From JAMLJG01 sp035327585 (GTDB lineage Bacteria > Verrucomicrobiota > Kiritimatiellia > CAIVKH01), in the NCBI GenBank assembly GCA_035327585.1, contig DAOLDD010000015.1, forward strand, positions 1 through 64,000: a stretch of DNA of 64,000 nt, read 5' to 3'. This document shows, piece after piece, positions 39,497-47,526 of this stretch. The notes beneath the pieces are model-generated. The model was not told the origin of the DNA and made no database searches. It saw only the letters and a program-made list of their open reading frames with translations. A program made the position numbers and the translations under genes. Positions within the stretch are counted from its first letter, which is position 1, and every line of letters begins with the position of its first letter.

Positions 39497-40535
39497 ATTG
39501 ATTCCCGCCCTGTCGCTGCGGGAGCGGATGATGGAATACCGCGCGGGCCAGCCCCAGGCGCGGATGCGCGATGTAGCCATCGCCCTCGGCGTGTCGGAGG
39601 GCGCGCTGGTGGCGGCGTGCTGCGGCGCCGAAGTGGTGCGGCTTGAGCCGCGCTGGAAGGACTTCCTGAATGAAATGCCGTCCCTCGGCGAGGTGATGGT
39701 GTTGACGCGCAACGAGGCGATTGTGCACGAAAAGGACGGCACGTTCGGGCACGTCGGCTTCATCGGCCAGATGGCGCAGGTGGTGAACCACGACGTGGAC
39801 CTGCGCATCTTTCTCCGCAACTGGAAGCATCTCTTTGCCTTCCAGCAGGAGAGCCACGGCCGCACGCTGTTGAGCTTCCAGGTGTTCGATGGACGGGGCC
39901 AGGCGATCCACAAAATCTTCCTGCGCCCGCAGAGCAATGCGGAGGAGTATCGACGCATTGTCGCCGCGCTTTCCAGCGCCGACCAGCAGCCCGACTTTAC
40001 GGTCGAGGCCGCGTCGGCCCCGCTGGCGGCCGCCAGGCCGGCCGCCGACGTGGCGGTCCTGCGCGAGCGCTGGGCGGCGATGAAGGATACGCACGAATTC
40101 TTCCCGATGATCCGCGACCTCGGGCTGACCCGGCGCGGGGCGAACGCCCTCGTTGGACCCGATTTTGCGCGGCGCCTTCCGGCGTCGGCGTTCGAGGCGA
40201 CGCTGCGCGCGGCGGCGGCACAGGCCGTGCCGATCATGGTGTTCGTCGGCAATCCCGGCTGCATCCAGATCCATACCGGGCTGGTGCATCGCATTGAGCG
40301 GATGGGCGAGTGGCTCAACGTGCTCGATCCCGGCTTCAATCTGCACGCGCGCGCCGACCTGATCGCCGAGGCGTGGCTGGTCCGCAAGCCGACGGTGGAC
40401 GGCATTGTGACGTCCATTGAGATCTTCGACGCGGCGGGCGATGAGCTTGCGTTGCTCTTCGGGGAACGCAAACCCGGAAAACCGGAGCTGGAAACCTGGC
40501 GCGCGCTGACCGCGCAAATCGCCGCGACGATTTGA
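39480..40535 (+). CDS. hmuS: HmuS/HemS/ChuS-family heme-handling protein
   Basis: 351 aa, cytosolic. Family members bind and, in some bacteria, degrade imported heme. Both homologous halves are visible: first MRDVAIALGVSEGALVAACCG, MPSLGEVMVLTRNEAIVHEK, LLSFQVFDGRGQAIHKIFL; second FFPMIRDLGLTRRGANALV, PIMVFVGNPGCIQIHTGLV, WLNVLDPGFNLHARADLIAE, VTSIEIFDAAGDELALLFG. The IHKIFL His in the first half and the HTGLVH/NLHAR histidines in the second are candidate heme ligands. It overlaps the chelatase gene and sits 8 bp before a secreted-protein gene. Confidence 0.93.
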   Translation: MISMNELIPALSLRERMMEYRAGQPQARMRDVAIALGVSEGALVAACCGAEVVRLEPRWKDFLNEMPSLGEVMVLTRNEAIVHEKDGTFGHVGFIGQMAQVVNHDVDLRIFLRNWKHLFAFQQESHGRTLLSFQVFDGRGQAIHKIFLRPQSNAEEYRRIVAALSSADQQPDFTVEAASAPLAAARPAADVAVLRERWAAMKDTHEFFPMIRDLGLTRRGANALVGPDFARRLPASAFEATLRAAAAQAVPIMVFVGNPGCIQIHTGLVHRIERMGEWLNVLDPGFNLHARADLIAEAWLVRKPTVDGIVTSIEIFDAAGDELALLFGERKPGKPELETWRALTAQIAATI

Positions 40536-40543
40536 AAACCACT

Positions 40544-42181
40544 ATGAACAAGAAGACAGCAACACGAGTACTGGCCGCCTTTGCGTTGTGCGCCGCAAGC
40601 ACCCCGGCATTGGCGTTGGGCGATTATACGGAAACCTTCAGCGTGGACGCGGCGGCATGGCGCATCACCGATTCCGTCACGACGATGACGTGGTTCAGCG
40701 CCGGAGGCCCGGCCGGCGCCGGCGACGCCTACGCCAGCGTGACCAATATGAATTTCACCGGTGTCGCCGATGGAGCTTTCCGGCTGGCCGTGCGCGGGCA
40801 CGACGGCTACGACAGCAGCGGCGACGCGTTTGTCGGCAATTGGCTCACCTCTGGCGTCTTCATGTTCTCCATGGACGTGCGGCACGACCTGGGCGTACCC
40901 GCCCGGATCGGATTTCGCCTGGCGTCCTCCGCCAATAACCCGGGTGCATCGATTGTCCCGGAAGCGATGGTGCCGTCGGGCGAGTGGAGGAAACTGGTTG
41001 TGCCCATCTCGCCGAATCTTGCCGGGTTCAACGTCCTGAACTACGGGTCCGGCAACTTCACCAACGTCTTCTCATCCATCGGCAACATCCAGGTGCTGGT
41101 GTATGCGCCGGTCGGATACGGCGGTGCCGCGGGGCCGTACAAACTCGACATCGACAATCCGTCGATCCAGCTTTCGGGTGCGCCCGCGGAGTTGGCGTCG
41201 ACGAATACACCGAGCTACGACCGCTGGATGTATCCGTTCAGCGCCAGTTCGCCGTTGGGGAACCGGCCCACGGCGTCGACCTTCGGCACGCTGGATCCCG
41301 ATTTCGACCAGCGCGATGCGCAGGTCTATTTCGGCTTTGCCCTGACCAACGCCATCCCGGCCGGCCTGGGCCCGGACAGCTACGACGTCGTGTCCTGCCG
41401 CCTTGAGGTCACGATGAGCGGCGGCGCGACGCACTACGATCCCACGCAGGATCCGTGGCAGAGCTATCTTGATCCCACGCAGGCGCTGCACGTCGCGGAT
41501 GCCGACCTGGGTCGTCCGATGGAGTTGTTCGGCGCCGGGTGGCGCAACGGCTACACCCCGTGGACGTATGGCGAGGACGGTCCGTATGCCGCCGGGTTCG
41601 GCGTCTATAAAAACGTGCGCAATGTCCATGCGCTTGGGTTCGTGGACGGGGTAGGCGTAGACGTCTCGAACAGCGTGGATCCGGACGGCACGGCGACCAA
41701 CGGGTTTGACCCGGTGGTGTTTGCGATCGGCACGGCGGCGCTCCCGCCCGGCGAGGAGATTCCGCTGCCGACGACGTTTGCGTTTGATGTCGACGCCGCG
41801 AATCCGCTCATCCAGGGCTACCTGCGCGAATCGTTGAACGACGGCATTCTCGGCCTCGTGCTCGCGACGCTGCACCAGACCGCCTTTGAAGGGCCGTCCA
41901 ACTTCCCGGTCTGGGACCAGAAGGAGAGCATCGTCGGAACGCCCGCAACGCTGGCCATCGAATACCGGATCAAGCCGGAGCTCGGACTTGCGATGGACGG
42001 CGCCGTGATGACCGCGCGCTGGGCGCTGGATGCGACGCGCGTGGTGGTGGAGGAGGCGGATTCACTCGTCGATCCCGTCTGGCGCCCGCTTACGATTGTC
42101 GTGTCCACGAATGAAACCGCGCAGGAAGCCGTTGTTCCGAATGGGAATGCGTCCGGGTTCCTGCGCCTGCGCCAGCCTTGA
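40544..42181 (+). CDS. Secreted protein of unknown function in the heme locus
   Basis: 545 aa. Signal peptide MNKKTATRVLAAFALCAAST..., cleavage after ALA (~25). Residues ~27-205 look like a carbohydrate-binding-module type jelly-roll (YTETFSVDAAAWRITDS, FMFSMDVRHDLG, GPYKLDIDNPSIQLSG). ~210-440 is a beta-rich part with YDRWMYPFSASSPLGNRP, ASTFGTLDPDFDQRDAQVYFGF and many aromatic and Asp residues. The last ~80 residues (VVVEEADSLVDPVWRPLT...FLRLRQP) match the small terminal beta domain of PVC secreted proteins. No heme-binding CxxCH or NEAT motif. ATG 40544 is 8 bp after hmuS; its stop overlaps the next ATG, so it belongs to the operon. Perhaps a surface hemophore-like component; unproven. Confidence 0.75.
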   Translation: MNKKTATRVLAAFALCAASTPALALGDYTETFSVDAAAWRITDSVTTMTWFSAGGPAGAGDAYASVTNMNFTGVADGAFRLAVRGHDGYDSSGDAFVGNWLTSGVFMFSMDVRHDLGVPARIGFRLASSANNPGASIVPEAMVPSGEWRKLVVPISPNLAGFNVLNYGSGNFTNVFSSIGNIQVLVYAPVGYGGAAGPYKLDIDNPSIQLSGAPAELASTNTPSYDRWMYPFSASSPLGNRPTASTFGTLDPDFDQRDAQVYFGFALTNAIPAGLGPDSYDVVSCRLEVTMSGGATHYDPTQDPWQSYLDPTQALHVADADLGRPMELFGAGWRNGYTPWTYGEDGPYAAGFGVYKNVRNVHALGFVDGVGVDVSNSVDPDGTATNGFDPVVFAIGTAALPPGEEIPLPTTFAFDVDAANPLIQGYLRESLNDGILGLVLATLHQTAFEGPSNFPVWDQKESIVGTPATLAIEYRIKPELGLAMDGAVMTARWALDATRVVVEEADSLVDPVWRPLTIVVSTNETAQEAVVPNGNASGFLRLRQP

Positions 42182-42999
42182 TGAGCAATACGCGTCCAGG
42201 GTTTACGCTGATTGAGCTGATCGTCGTCATCGGCATCATCGGCCTGCTCGCCTCACTCCTGTTCTCCGGCGTCCAAGGCGCGCGCAACGCCGCCCGGATG
42301 GCGAACGAGAAGGCGAGTGGGCGGTCGTTGATGATGGGCGTGTTTAATTATGCGAACGACAACGGCGGCGCGTTGATCCGCGGCTATACCCGGCAGGTCC
42401 GCCCGCAGGAATTGCCGTTGCACGTGGGCAGCACCGAGGAGGCGTTTCGTTATCCGCTGCGTTTGATTCCCTACATTGGCGACTATCAAAAGCGCGTGCT
42501 GGTCGCGGATGGGCAGGGCTGGCACGTCCCGCTTGCCGAGGCCAGCGAGTATCTGGTCAGCTTGTTCCCGTCCTTCGGCATGAACACCTATTTTGTCGGC
42601 GGGGACGAAAGTGGAAACGAGAGCGGCGGCGTGCTGCCGATCCCGGCGCACTTCGACCGGTTCGGCAAATTCTGTCTGACGCACCTCAGTGAGTCGGCGC
42701 AGCCGAGTCGTCAAATTGTGTTCGTCAGCGCGCGCGGAGAGGGCGACGGACGGCGCTATTCCGGCTACTTCAAGGTGTTGCCGCCGCGTTTGTTCAGCTA
42801 TTCCTGGAGCGGCGCGTCCTATTCGGAGCATGCGCTTCCCCGCGACCACGGCCACGTCGATTTCCGCTACAAGGGCAAAGCCGTGGTTGCCCATCTTGAC
42901 GGCCATGTGGAAATGCTGGACGAAACACAACTGCGCGACATGCGCCGCTGGTCCAACCTCGCCGCCATCGCGGGCGATCCGAATCACAATTTGCGATAG
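42181..42999 (+). CDS. Prepilin-like protein (type II pseudopilin, DG-H tail)
   Basis: 272 aa. N-terminal cleavage/methylation motif PGFTLIELIVVIGIIGLLAS, with G/F cleavage and Glu at +5, then a hydrophobic helix and AARMANEKASGRSLMMG. The C-terminal part ends with VVAHLDGHVEML, the DGH tail of the PVC 'prepilin-type processing-associated H-X9-DG' proteins. These are common in PVC bacteria, usually in many copies and of unclear role. The ATG overlaps the previous stop codon, so it is the last gene of the heme operon. No secretion ATPase or prepilin peptidase is encoded nearby. Confidence 0.88.
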   Translation: MSNTRPGFTLIELIVVIGIIGLLASLLFSGVQGARNAARMANEKASGRSLMMGVFNYANDNGGALIRGYTRQVRPQELPLHVGSTEEAFRYPLRLIPYIGDYQKRVLVADGQGWHVPLAEASEYLVSLFPSFGMNTYFVGGDESGNESGGVLPIPAHFDRFGKFCLTHLSESAQPSRQIVFVSARGEGDGRRYSGYFKVLPPRLFSYSWSGASYSEHALPRDHGHVDFRYKGKAVVAHLDGHVEMLDETQLRDMRRWSNLAAIAGDPNHNLR

Positions 43000-43307
43000 C
43001 GTGGATTCACAACAGCCGTCCTCCTCGTCGTCCCCGGTCCAGATCATTCACCACGGAGACACGGAGTGGGAAACACGACGCGTCCTCGTCGGCGTCCTCC
43101 TCCTCGTCCTCGGATCTTCAATCAGGAATGGACACGACTGAGCCAGCCGCGAGGGGCTCTTGCCGTCCCCGTTCACGTACACGATCTTCTCGTGAGACAT
43201 TCACGTTCTGTTGCCCAAATCCAGAAGCGTGCGCGGAGCGCCCGCACCACCGGGCGGGCGTTGAACATCGAACGTCGAACATTGAACGCTGAGCGAGGCG
43301 CGCAGGA
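43000..43307. other. Gene-free stretch with several small repeats
   Basis: 308 bp: a CTC/GTC triplet run (43017-43036), CACCACGGAGACACGGAG (43051-43069), another triplet run (43079-43109), a fragment of the family-C core (GTGCGCGGAGCGCCCG, 43230-43246) and GAACATCGAACGTCGAACATTGAAC words (43263-43288). Nothing gene-like. Confidence 0.65.
43263..43288. repeat. 'GAACATCGAACGTCGAAC' microrepeat
   Basis: Three near-copies of the 9-10-nt word GAACATC/GAACGTC/GAACATT. Same class of word repeats as at 20.85 kb. Confidence 0.6.
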
Positions 43308-44432
43308 TCAGACCCACTCCTCGGCGAAGCGGGTGGCGGCTTGGCGGAGGAGGTGCGGGGCTTGGCGGGCGGCTTCGTCGAGGGGCATTCCGGCGGGGGT
43401 GATGGCGTCGGCGAAGGCGATGCCGGCGGGCTCGAATTCGGCGGGGGCGAGTTCGACGCGACCGGCGAGGACGGCCACGCGTACGCCGCGCGCGCGGGCG
43501 AGCCGCGTCACGCCGGAGACGACTTTGCCGTGGAGCGATTGCCCGTCGAATTTACCCTCGCCCGTCAGCACCCAGTCCGCGCCGTCCAGCGCGTCCGCCA
43601 GCCCGGTCGTCTCCATGATGGTGTCGATGCCCGGTTTGATGGAGGCGCCCATGAAGGCCACCGCGCCGGCCGCGAGTCCGCCCGCCGCGCCGCCGCCGGG
43701 CAGCGCGAGCAGGTCGATGCCGAGCTGGCGGTGGACGACCGCGGCGAGATTCGCGAGTCCGGCGTCAAGCCGTTCCACCTGCGCGGGGGTCGCGCCCTTC
43801 TGGGGGCCGAACACCCGGGCCGCGCCGCGCTCGCCGCAGAGCGGGTTGGTGACGTCGGAGAGCACGCGTACTTCCGTCGCGGAGAGCAGCGACTTCTCCG
43901 GCGCGCGGAGGTCCGCGATGTGCACCAGGCTTGCTCCGATGGGCGGCAGTTCGTGGCCGGTGGCATTGAGGAAACGCCAGCCGAGCGCGTGCGCGGCGCC
44001 GATGCCGCCGTCGACCGTGGCGCTCCCGCCCGCCGCGAGCAGGATGATACGCGAACCGGCGCCGGCGGCGGCACGGAGCAATTCACCCGTGCCGAGCGTG
44101 GTGGCGGCGAGTGGATTCAACTGGTCCGTGCGCAGCAGGGTGATTCCGCTGGCGACGGCCATTTCGACCACCGCGGTTTCACCGCCGGGCAGGCGCGCAT
44201 AGCCGGCGTCAACCGACAGGTCGGGTAGCGGGCCCGTGGCGGGCAGCGCGATCCAGTCGCCGCCGCAGGCGCCGAGCAGCGCGGCGGCCGTGCCCTCGCC
44301 GCCGTCCGCCATCGGCTTTTCGACCAGCGTCGCCGCGGGCAGCGCTTCCGCCAGCGCGAGCGCGGCCTGGCGGCACGCGACATCCGCGGGCAGGCTGCCC
44401 TTGAACGAATCAAATGCGAGGACGATTTTCAT
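43308..44432 (-). CDS. glxK: Glycerate kinase (GlxK/GarK family)
   Basis: 374 aa, phosphorylates D-glycerate, most likely to 2-phosphoglycerate, linking glycerate catabolism to lower glycolysis (apgM is at 58.9 kb). Motifs: MKIVLAFDSFKGSLPADVAC at the N-terminus with Asp/Lys, KPMADGGEGTAAAL, GGSATVDGGIGAAHALGWRF, LSDVTNPLCGERGAARVFGPQKG in segments, LPGGGAAGGLAAG and VLTGEGKFDGQS. All are diagnostic. The ATG at 44432 gives the family start. Monocistronic on the minus strand; a family-C repeat separates it from the macB-like gene upstream. Confidence 0.94.
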   Translation of the reverse strand: MKIVLAFDSFKGSLPADVACRQAALALAEALPAATLVEKPMADGGEGTAAALLGACGGDWIALPATGPLPDLSVDAGYARLPGGETAVVEMAVASGITLLRTDQLNPLAATTLGTGELLRAAAGAGSRIILLAAGGSATVDGGIGAAHALGWRFLNATGHELPPIGASLVHIADLRAPEKSLLSATEVRVLSDVTNPLCGERGAARVFGPQKGATPAQVERLDAGLANLAAVVHRQLGIDLLALPGGGAAGGLAAGAVAFMGASIKPGIDTIMETTGLADALDGADWVLTGEGKFDGQSLHGKVVSGVTRLARARGVRVAVLAGRVELAPAEFEPAGIAFADAITPAGMPLDEAARQAPHLLRQAATRFAEEWV

Positions 44433-44464
44433 GGCACAGCGTCGTATTCGCTTCCGGTCCTTAT

Positions 44465-44587
44465 AGCGGTTCTCAAACGTTTTGTCCTCTTGGGTGTAGC
44501 GACGGGATTGCATCCCGTCGGCCTCGAATCCGACGGCATGAAATGCCGTCGCTACAGCAATTCATGACAAAAGGTTCGAGAACCACT
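44465..44587. repeat. TIR-bounded hairpin element (family C, complete)
   Basis: Termini AGCGGTTCTCAAACGTTTTG (44465-) and its near reverse complement ending at 44587. The core, 44495-44556, is an inverted pair TGTAGCGACGGGATTGCATC.../...GATGAAATGCCGTC-type GCTACA, each arm with its own hairpin. The right end touches the macB stop codon at 44588. Confidence 0.85.
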
Positions 44588-46564
44588 CTATTCGTAGCGG
44601 AGGGCGTCGATGGGGTTGAGCAGGGCGGCTTTGCGGGCGGGCCAGATGCCGAAGACGAGACCGGTGAGGGCGGAGAAGCCGAAGGCCATGGCGACAGCCT
44701 GGGGCGTGATGGTCACGGCCCAGCCGGCGAAGGTGGACAACGCATAGGCGACGCCCGCGCCCAGCGCCATGCCGAGCAGGCCGCCGGTCACGCTGACCGC
44801 CACCGCTTCGACGAGGAACTGGCCGAGGATGTCGCGCCGCCGCGCGCCGACGGCCTTGCGGATGCCAATCTCGCGCACGCGTTCCGTCACCGACACGAGC
44901 ATGATGTTCATGATCCCGATGCCGCCGACGACGAGCGAAATCGCGGCGATCGTCGCGAGCAGGACCGACATCGTGCGGCTGGTCTCCGTGAGCGCGGCGA
45001 GCATTTCCGCCATGTTTTGCACCTGTACGCCGTCGGGTGCGCCGGGTGGCGTGCGCTGCCGCTGGCGCATCAGGGTCATGACGGCCTCCTGCGCGGCGGG
45101 AATGCCGCGCGCGTCGGCGATTTCCATTTCGATGGCGTCCACATGTTCGCGACCGGCGAGGCGGTACATCGCGGTGCTCAGCGGAATAATGATCACATCG
45201 TCGCGGTCGCGCCAGGGCGAGGAGCCCTTCTCGGGCAGCACGCCGACGATGCTAAAAATCACGCGGTTAATCCGGATTTCCTGCCCGATCGGATTTTGTC
45301 CGTTGAACAACTCGCGGACGAGGGTGCGTCCGATCACGGCGACGCGCGCGCGGATGCGCAGATCCTCCTCCGTCACGTAACGCCCGACATCCGGCTGGAG
45401 GGCGCGAATCTCGGCGTGGTCCGGTTCGACGCCGGTGACCTCGGTGTTCCAGTTGCGCCCCTGCGCCACCACCTGCCCGCGCGTCGAAACGGTGGCCGAG
45501 GTGCGGCGGATGCCCGGGATGCGTTCCCGGATGGCGCGCGCGTCCTCCGTCGTAAGGCGGCTCACCTGGCCGGCCTGCATCCGGACGCCGCCCGAAATGC
45601 GCGCGCCCGGCCGCAGCACGAGCAGGTTCGAGCCGAGGCTGGAGAACTGGGTGCTGATGGCCTCCCGCGCGCCGGCCCCGATGCCCAGCATGGCGATGAC
45701 GGATGCGACGCCGATGAGGATGCCGAGCATGGAGAGGAATGCGCGCAGTTTGTGCGCCCAGAGCGCGCGCCACGCGAGGCGGAAATATGTCGCGAAGGCC
45801 CGCGCGTCGTGCCGCCAGCCGGGTTGTGCGGCAGCGGGTTTTTCCTCCGAGTCCTGCGCTGTCCGGGCGGGGCAGCGCACCTCCTCGCGCAACACCCGGC
45901 CGTCCTTCATGTGAATGACGCGCCGCGCGTAGTCGGCGATGTCGGTTTCGTGCGTGACGAGCAGGATGGTGATGCCCTGTTCGTTGAGCCGCTTGAGCAG
46001 CGTCATGATTTCGTGCGCGCTGGCGGAATCGAGATTGCCCGTCGGCTCGTCGGCGAGGATGACGCGGGGGCGCGTGGTGAGCGCGCGGGCGATGGCGACG
46101 CGCTGTTGCTGACCGCCGGAAAGTTCGTTCGGGTTGTGCTCGAGGCGGTCGCCGAGGCCGACCTGCCGCAGGAGTTCGCGCACGCGCTCGTCGTCCGCGC
46201 CGCCGCGGCTGTAGAGCAGGGGCAGCGCGGTGTTTTCGATGGCGGTGGTGCGCGAGAGCAGGTTGAACTGCTGGAAAACAAAGCCGTACTCCTCGTTGCG
46301 GATGCGCGCGAGTTCGTCCTCCGAACACGCGGACAGCTCGCGCCCGTTCAGGCGGTACGACCCGCTGTCCGGCACGTCGAGCAGACCGAGAATGTGCATG
46401 AGAGTCGACTTGCCGGAGCCCGAGGCGCCCATGATCGCCACGAAGTCGCCAGCCTCGACGGTCAACGAGACGCCGCGCAGCGCGTGCACGCGATTGTCGC
46501 CGAGGTGGTACACCTTCGTCGCCTCGCGAATTTCGATCAGCGGGCTGCTCACGCGCGTGTCCAT
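44588..46564 (-). CDS. macB: MacB-like ABC exporter (ATPase-permease fusion)
   Basis: 658 aa mechanotransmission-type ABC protein. ATPase at ~8-235: Walker A GASGSGKST, LSGGQQQRVAIARAL, Walker B VILADEPTGNLD, switch LVTHETDIA. Linker (~235-265), then the MacB periplasmic domain (~300-520) and FtsX-type permease. Four membrane helices: one at ~275-300 (LSMLGILIGVASVIAMLGIG) and three at the C-terminus (TIAAISLVVGGIGIMNIML, AVAVSVTGGLLGMALGAGV, ...). With MacA and TolC upstream it forms a tripartite efflux or secretion pump; substrate unknown (macrolide, peptide or siderophore in other species). It starts 8 bp after macA. Confidence 0.94.
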   Translation of the reverse strand: MDTRVSSPLIEIREATKVYHLGDNRVHALRGVSLTVEAGDFVAIMGASGSGKSTLMHILGLLDVPDSGSYRLNGRELSACSEDELARIRNEEYGFVFQQFNLLSRTTAIENTALPLLYSRGGADDERVRELLRQVGLGDRLEHNPNELSGGQQQRVAIARALTTRPRVILADEPTGNLDSASAHEIMTLLKRLNEQGITILLVTHETDIADYARRVIHMKDGRVLREEVRCPARTAQDSEEKPAAAQPGWRHDARAFATYFRLAWRALWAHKLRAFLSMLGILIGVASVIAMLGIGAGAREAISTQFSSLGSNLLVLRPGARISGGVRMQAGQVSRLTTEDARAIRERIPGIRRTSATVSTRGQVVAQGRNWNTEVTGVEPDHAEIRALQPDVGRYVTEEDLRIRARVAVIGRTLVRELFNGQNPIGQEIRINRVIFSIVGVLPEKGSSPWRDRDDVIIIPLSTAMYRLAGREHVDAIEMEIADARGIPAAQEAVMTLMRQRQRTPPGAPDGVQVQNMAEMLAALTETSRTMSVLLATIAAISLVVGGIGIMNIMLVSVTERVREIGIRKAVGARRRDILGQFLVEAVAVSVTGGLLGMALGAGVAYALSTFAGWAVTITPQAVAMAFGFSALTGLVFGIWPARKAALLNPIDALRYE

Positions 46565-46572
46565 CCGGGGGG

Positions 46573-47526
46573 CTAGCGGCGGCGTCCGCCGAACGGCGTC
46601 AGGGGTGAATTTTTCCGGTCGGCGCTCGCGCCGAAATTGATTTCCTCCACGAGGACGATGTCGCCCTCCTTCAGGCCGCCGCGGATTTCGACCCGGCGTC
46701 CGTCGTCGAGGCCCGTGGTGATTTCGCGCGTTTCGGGCGCGCCGTGCTGCGAGGAGGCGGGCACGCGTACGGCGCTGGCGCGGCCGCCGCCCTGTACGGC
46801 TTCCATCGGCAGGAGCAGCACGTTGTTGGTTTCGCCGAAGACGAAGGAGACGGCGGCCGACATGCCGCTGCGCGCGAAGGGCGGCGTTTGCTCCGGAAGC
46901 ACCTCGACGTCGTAGATGGTGACGTTGTTGACGGTGCGGGATTCGAAGGCGATGTGCGCGACGCGGGCGTTCAGGGGCCGGCCCGGATAGGCGTCGAGAC
47001 GGACCTCGGCCTGCTGGTCCAGCGCGATGCGCGCCATGTCGGTTTCATCCACCTGCGCGCGGACGATGAGGCGGTCGGAGAGCACGAGCAACGCTTTGTC
47101 CGCGGAGACGCCCTGGCCGGGTTCGAGCGAGCGGGCGATGACGGCGCCATCGAGCGGCGCGATGACCGGCGTCGGGTTGTAGAGTTTTTCCCAGCGCGCG
47201 AGTTCCTCCTCGCCGCGGGCGCGCGCGGCGTCGAGCAGGGTCGAGCGCTCGGTGGAGCTGACCCACGCCACGACCTGGCCTCGTTTCACGGCGTCGCCTT
47301 CGCGCACGAGGATTTCCTCGATGCGGCCCGCCACGGGGCTGGTGAGTTCAAGGCGCGTCTGCGGTTCCAACACACCGGTGGCGATCGCGGTCTGGCGCAC
47401 CGTGCCGCGTTCGACGACGACTTCGCGGTAGACGGGCGCCGCCTTGCGCGCCGTCCGTGCGCGCCACCACCACCAACCGCCGGCGGCCAGCGCCAGCGCG
47501 ACTGCGATCCATACGTATTTTTTCAT
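46573..47526 (-). CDS. macA: MacA/HlyD-type periplasmic adaptor
   Basis: 317 aa. N-terminal anchor (YVWIAVALALAAGGWWWW). Barrel-sandwich halves LTSPVAGRIEEILVREGDAVKRG and VIAPLDGAVIARSLEPGQGVSA flank a short helical hairpin of only ~35 residues, less than in typical MacA; beta-barrel and membrane-proximal parts follow (LDAYPGRPLNARVAHIAFES, EGDIVLVEE). Bridges MacB to TolC. Start ATG 47526 overlaps the tolC-like stop by 4 nt. Confidence 0.9.
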   Translation of the reverse strand: MKKYVWIAVALALAAGGWWWWRARTARKAAPVYREVVVERGTVRQTAIATGVLEPQTRLELTSPVAGRIEEILVREGDAVKRGQVVAWVSSTERSTLLDAARARGEEELARWEKLYNPTPVIAPLDGAVIARSLEPGQGVSADKALLVLSDRLIVRAQVDETDMARIALDQQAEVRLDAYPGRPLNARVAHIAFESRTVNNVTIYDVEVLPEQTPPFARSGMSAAVSFVFGETNNVLLLPMEAVQGGGRASAVRVPASSQHGAPETREITTGLDDGRRVEIRGGLKEGDIVLVEEINFGASADRKNSPLTPFGGRRR

